Below are positions 62,088-64,000 of a stretch of 64,000 bases of DNA, in pieces. The stretch lies in assembly GCA_945861155.1 (NCBI GenBank), contig CAMATN010000001.1, forward strand, positions 25,155 to 89,154. The letters run 5' to 3'. The translations under genes were made by a program, and so were the position numbers. Under the pieces are notes generated by a model, which ran no database searches, was not told the origin of the DNA, and saw only the letters and a list, made by a program, of their open reading frames with translations. Source of the stretch: Rhizobium sp. Q54. GTDB taxonomy: Bacteria; Pseudomonadota; Alphaproteobacteria; ATCC43930; CGMCC-115725. Numbering within the stretch: the first letter of the stretch is position 1; every line of letters starts with the position of its first letter.

Positions 62088-63254
62088 TCACACCCGGCGT
62101 TCGCGGCGGCGTTCCTCGGCCTCGGCTTTGTTGAGGATGCGGCGCGCGTTGCGGAACGCCGCTTCCGCCGCCGCGGCATCACCCTTCCGGCGATAGAGCC
62201 GGCTCAGTTCGAGTTCAACATAGGCGACCCGCGGCGTGTCGCGCCCGGCGCCGCGTTCCAGCACCGCGAGCGCGGCGAGGTACGCAAGGAGCGCCTGGTC
62301 GTCGCGCTTCAGCGCCTCATAGGCGAGGCCGAGATCGTGCAGATCGTCGGCGATGAACGGGTGAGTGGGACCGAGCCGCGCCTGGTCGATCGCGGCGGCC
62401 TCGGCGAACAGCGGCAGCCCCTCGCCGGCCCGGCCCTGGCGCAGATGCAAATTGCCGAGCTGCGACAGGCTGCGCGCGGTTTCGGGGTGTTCGGCGCCGT
62501 GCTGCCGGCGGTCCTGCGCGAGCGCATCGCTCAGCACCGGCTTGGCGTCGTCAAAGCGGCGCGCGGCTGCCAGCGCGGCGCCCAGGGTGCGTAGCGGCTC
62601 GGCGGATCGGCCCTGCGGATCGGCCCGCGCGATGTCGACCGAGCGCCCGGCCCAGGCGATGGCCGGATCGGTCTCGCCGCGCGCCAGGGCGACCCGCGCG
62701 AGCCCGGCAAGGATCGCCGCCAGCGCCGGATGATCGGCCGCGCCCCGGTCGCGCATCACCCGTTCCGCGACGATCAGCAGCGGCTCGGCGTCGAGATAGC
62801 GGCGGCGATCGATGTGCACCCTCGCCAGCGCCGCCATCGCCTCGGCGGCCTTCGCCGAGTCGCAGCCGAACGCCGCCACCGCGATGTCGAGCGCGCGCCG
62901 CCGCAGCGCCGCGGCTTCCGTCAGGTCGCCGCTGCCCAGGCGCGCTTGCGCCAATTCGTCGATGACCGGCAGCAGCGCGGGGCTGAGCTTGCCCGTTCGG
63001 GTTTCTTCGGCGGCGAGCGCACGGGTCAACCCCACCGCCGCATCCTCATCGGCCCGCCCCGCCGCCACGGCGACGAGCACGGCGACAAGCACGCCGACGA
63101 GCGCCAGTCCGACCCACTCCGCGAACCGCGAGAGTTCGATCGCATTCCTCCGATGTCGCGAGCCGAGCCCGCTACCGATACGAAGATTTCCGGCCGTGGT
63201 CCAGCCCGGCCTCGGCGGTGCGCTGTGGAGCGCAGGGATGAAGAAAGCTGCCAC
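62088..63254 (-). CDS. Tetratricopeptide-repeat (TPR_10/12-like) protein with N-terminal TM
   Basis: Repeated LRTLGAALAAARRFDDAKPVL..., ARSLSQLGNLHLRQGRAGEGLPLFAEAAAIDQA, DDLHDLGLAYEALKRDDQALLAYLAALAV. Confidence 0.8.
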   Translation of the reverse strand: MAAFFIPALHSAPPRPGWTTAGNLRIGSGLGSRHRRNAIELSRFAEWVGLALVGVLVAVLVAVAAGRADEDAAVGLTRALAAEETRTGKLSPALLPVIDELAQARLGSGDLTEAAALRRRALDIAVAAFGCDSAKAAEAMAALARVHIDRRRYLDAEPLLIVAERVMRDRGAADHPALAAILAGLARVALARGETDPAIAWAGRSVDIARADPQGRSAEPLRTLGAALAAARRFDDAKPVLSDALAQDRRQHGAEHPETARSLSQLGNLHLRQGRAGEGLPLFAEAAAIDQARLGPTHPFIADDLHDLGLAYEALKRDDQALLAYLAALAVLERGAGRDTPRVAYVELELSRLYRRKGDAAAAEAAFRNARRILNKAEAEERRRERRV

Positions 63255-63390
63255 GCCGCCGCTTGACGCGATGGCAACGGCCGGATGAAATGGCCGCGGA
63301 CCTGTTAGCCCGCGAGCCGCTTCGTATACGGTTCGTTAAGGATTTTTCCACCATCCTCTGTCACGCGATCTGCCTCCGTTCGTTACGCAC

Positions 63391-63558
63391 ATGACACTGA
63401 CGCAATTCCTGGTGGCGCTCTTTGCGTTGGTCATCGGCGGCCTGATGCTGCCGTTGTCGTATGGGGTTCGCGCGGCCCTGTTCCTGATATTGACCGCGCT
63501 TTCGGTATTGACCTTCATCGGCGGCGGCATGCAGTACGTGATGCGCCTTTTCGGCTAG
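63391..63558 (+). CDS. 55-aa two-TM membrane protein MTLTQFLVALFALVIGGLMLPLSYGVRAALFLILTALSVLTFIGGGMQYVMRLFG
   Basis: Complete ATG to TAG ORF, strongly hydrophobic; below the ORF-track cutoff. Confidence 0.6.
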   Translation: MTLTQFLVALFALVIGGLMLPLSYGVRAALFLILTALSVLTFIGGGMQYVMRLFG

Positions 63559-63564
63559 CTTTGG

Positions 63565-63597
63565 TTGATCCCGCATTGATCCCGGATTGATCCCGCA
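63565..63597. repeat. Three direct 11-bp repeats TTGATCCCG(C/G)A
   Basis: TTGATCCCGCA TTGATCCCGGA TTGATCCCGCA, exact 11-bp period. Confidence 0.85.
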
Positions 63598-63663
63598 CCG
63601 GCTTGGCGTCCGGCCTGCGTCCGTGGCAAGCTGGCCGCCGCATCGCCCGCGAGGCTCGCTCCC

Positions 63664-64000
63664 ATGCAGATCGCCCGTCTCGATCACCTTGTTCTGACCG
63701 TCGCCGATATCGAGCGCACCTGCGCGTTCTACACGCGCGTGCTCGGCATGGAGACCGTCAGCTTCGGCGCCGGGCGCACGGCGCTGCGTTTCGGGCAGCA
63801 GAAGATCAACCTGCATCCGGCCGACGACATTCCGGGGCTTGTCGCCGACCGGCCGACCCCGGGCTCCGGCGATCTGTGCTTTATCACCGAGGTGCCGCTC
63901 GCCGAGGTGGTCGCCCATCTGCAGCAATGCGGCGTGCCGATCATCGCCGGGCCGGGTCCGCGAGCCGGCGCGATCGGCACGATCCAGTCGGTTTATTTTC
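63664..64000 (+). CDS. VOC family (glyoxalase/bleomycin-resistance-like) protein, truncated by the window edge
   Basis: IARLDHLVLTVADIERTCAFYTRVLGMETVSFGAGRTALRFGQQKINLHP. Confidence 0.93.
   Translation, partial: MQIARLDHLVLTVADIERTCAFYTRVLGMETVSFGAGRTALRFGQQKINLHPADDIPGLVADRPTPGSGDLCFITEVPLAEVVAHLQQCGVPIIAGPGPRAGAIGTIQSVYF

Noticed and set aside
63361-63927. 188-aa minus-strand ORF
   Set aside because: Antisense to the VOC gene and the two-TM small ORF; no family features.

Overview
High-GC chromosomal window whose gene order (murA-DUF2948-hisG-hisD-UPF0262-maf-rng-yacG; recG/sdhE/mfd; metH-metF-arsR/methyltransferase) and protein families point to an alphaproteobacterium, probably Rhodospirillales-like (inference). 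Most of it is housekeeping, transport and catabolic genes: a liv branched-chain amino acid ABC cluster, a methionine-cycle operon, mlaA/mlaC, an SbmA/BacA-like exporter, an AI-2E transporter, acyl-CoA/CoA-transferase genes, and a flavin-monooxygenase/Phytanoyl-CoA dioxygenase cluster. There is one tRNA-Thr(GGT). I saw no prophage, transposase, integrase or CRISPR array. The most unusual signals are: (1) several families of dispersed palindromic elements, three of which sit inside reading frames and keep them open (mfd, a class III cyclase, and the signal peptide of a NodT-type lipoprotein, where removing exactly 81 bp restores a textbook lipoprotein signal); (2) an MNT/HEPN toxin-antitoxin-like pair between hisG and hisD; (3) a perfect AT-rich 7-6-7 inverted repeat at the start of the arsR/methyltransferase-metF-metH operon; (4) an AI-2E transporter with an extra C-terminal domain that looks B12-binding-like; (5) two small membrane-protein genes absent from the ORF track; (6) a RelE-like/XRE toxin-antitoxin pair. 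Start codons were moved from the ORF track where signal peptides, overlaps or ribosome-binding sites justified it. All family assignments come from reading the sequence; no database search was run.
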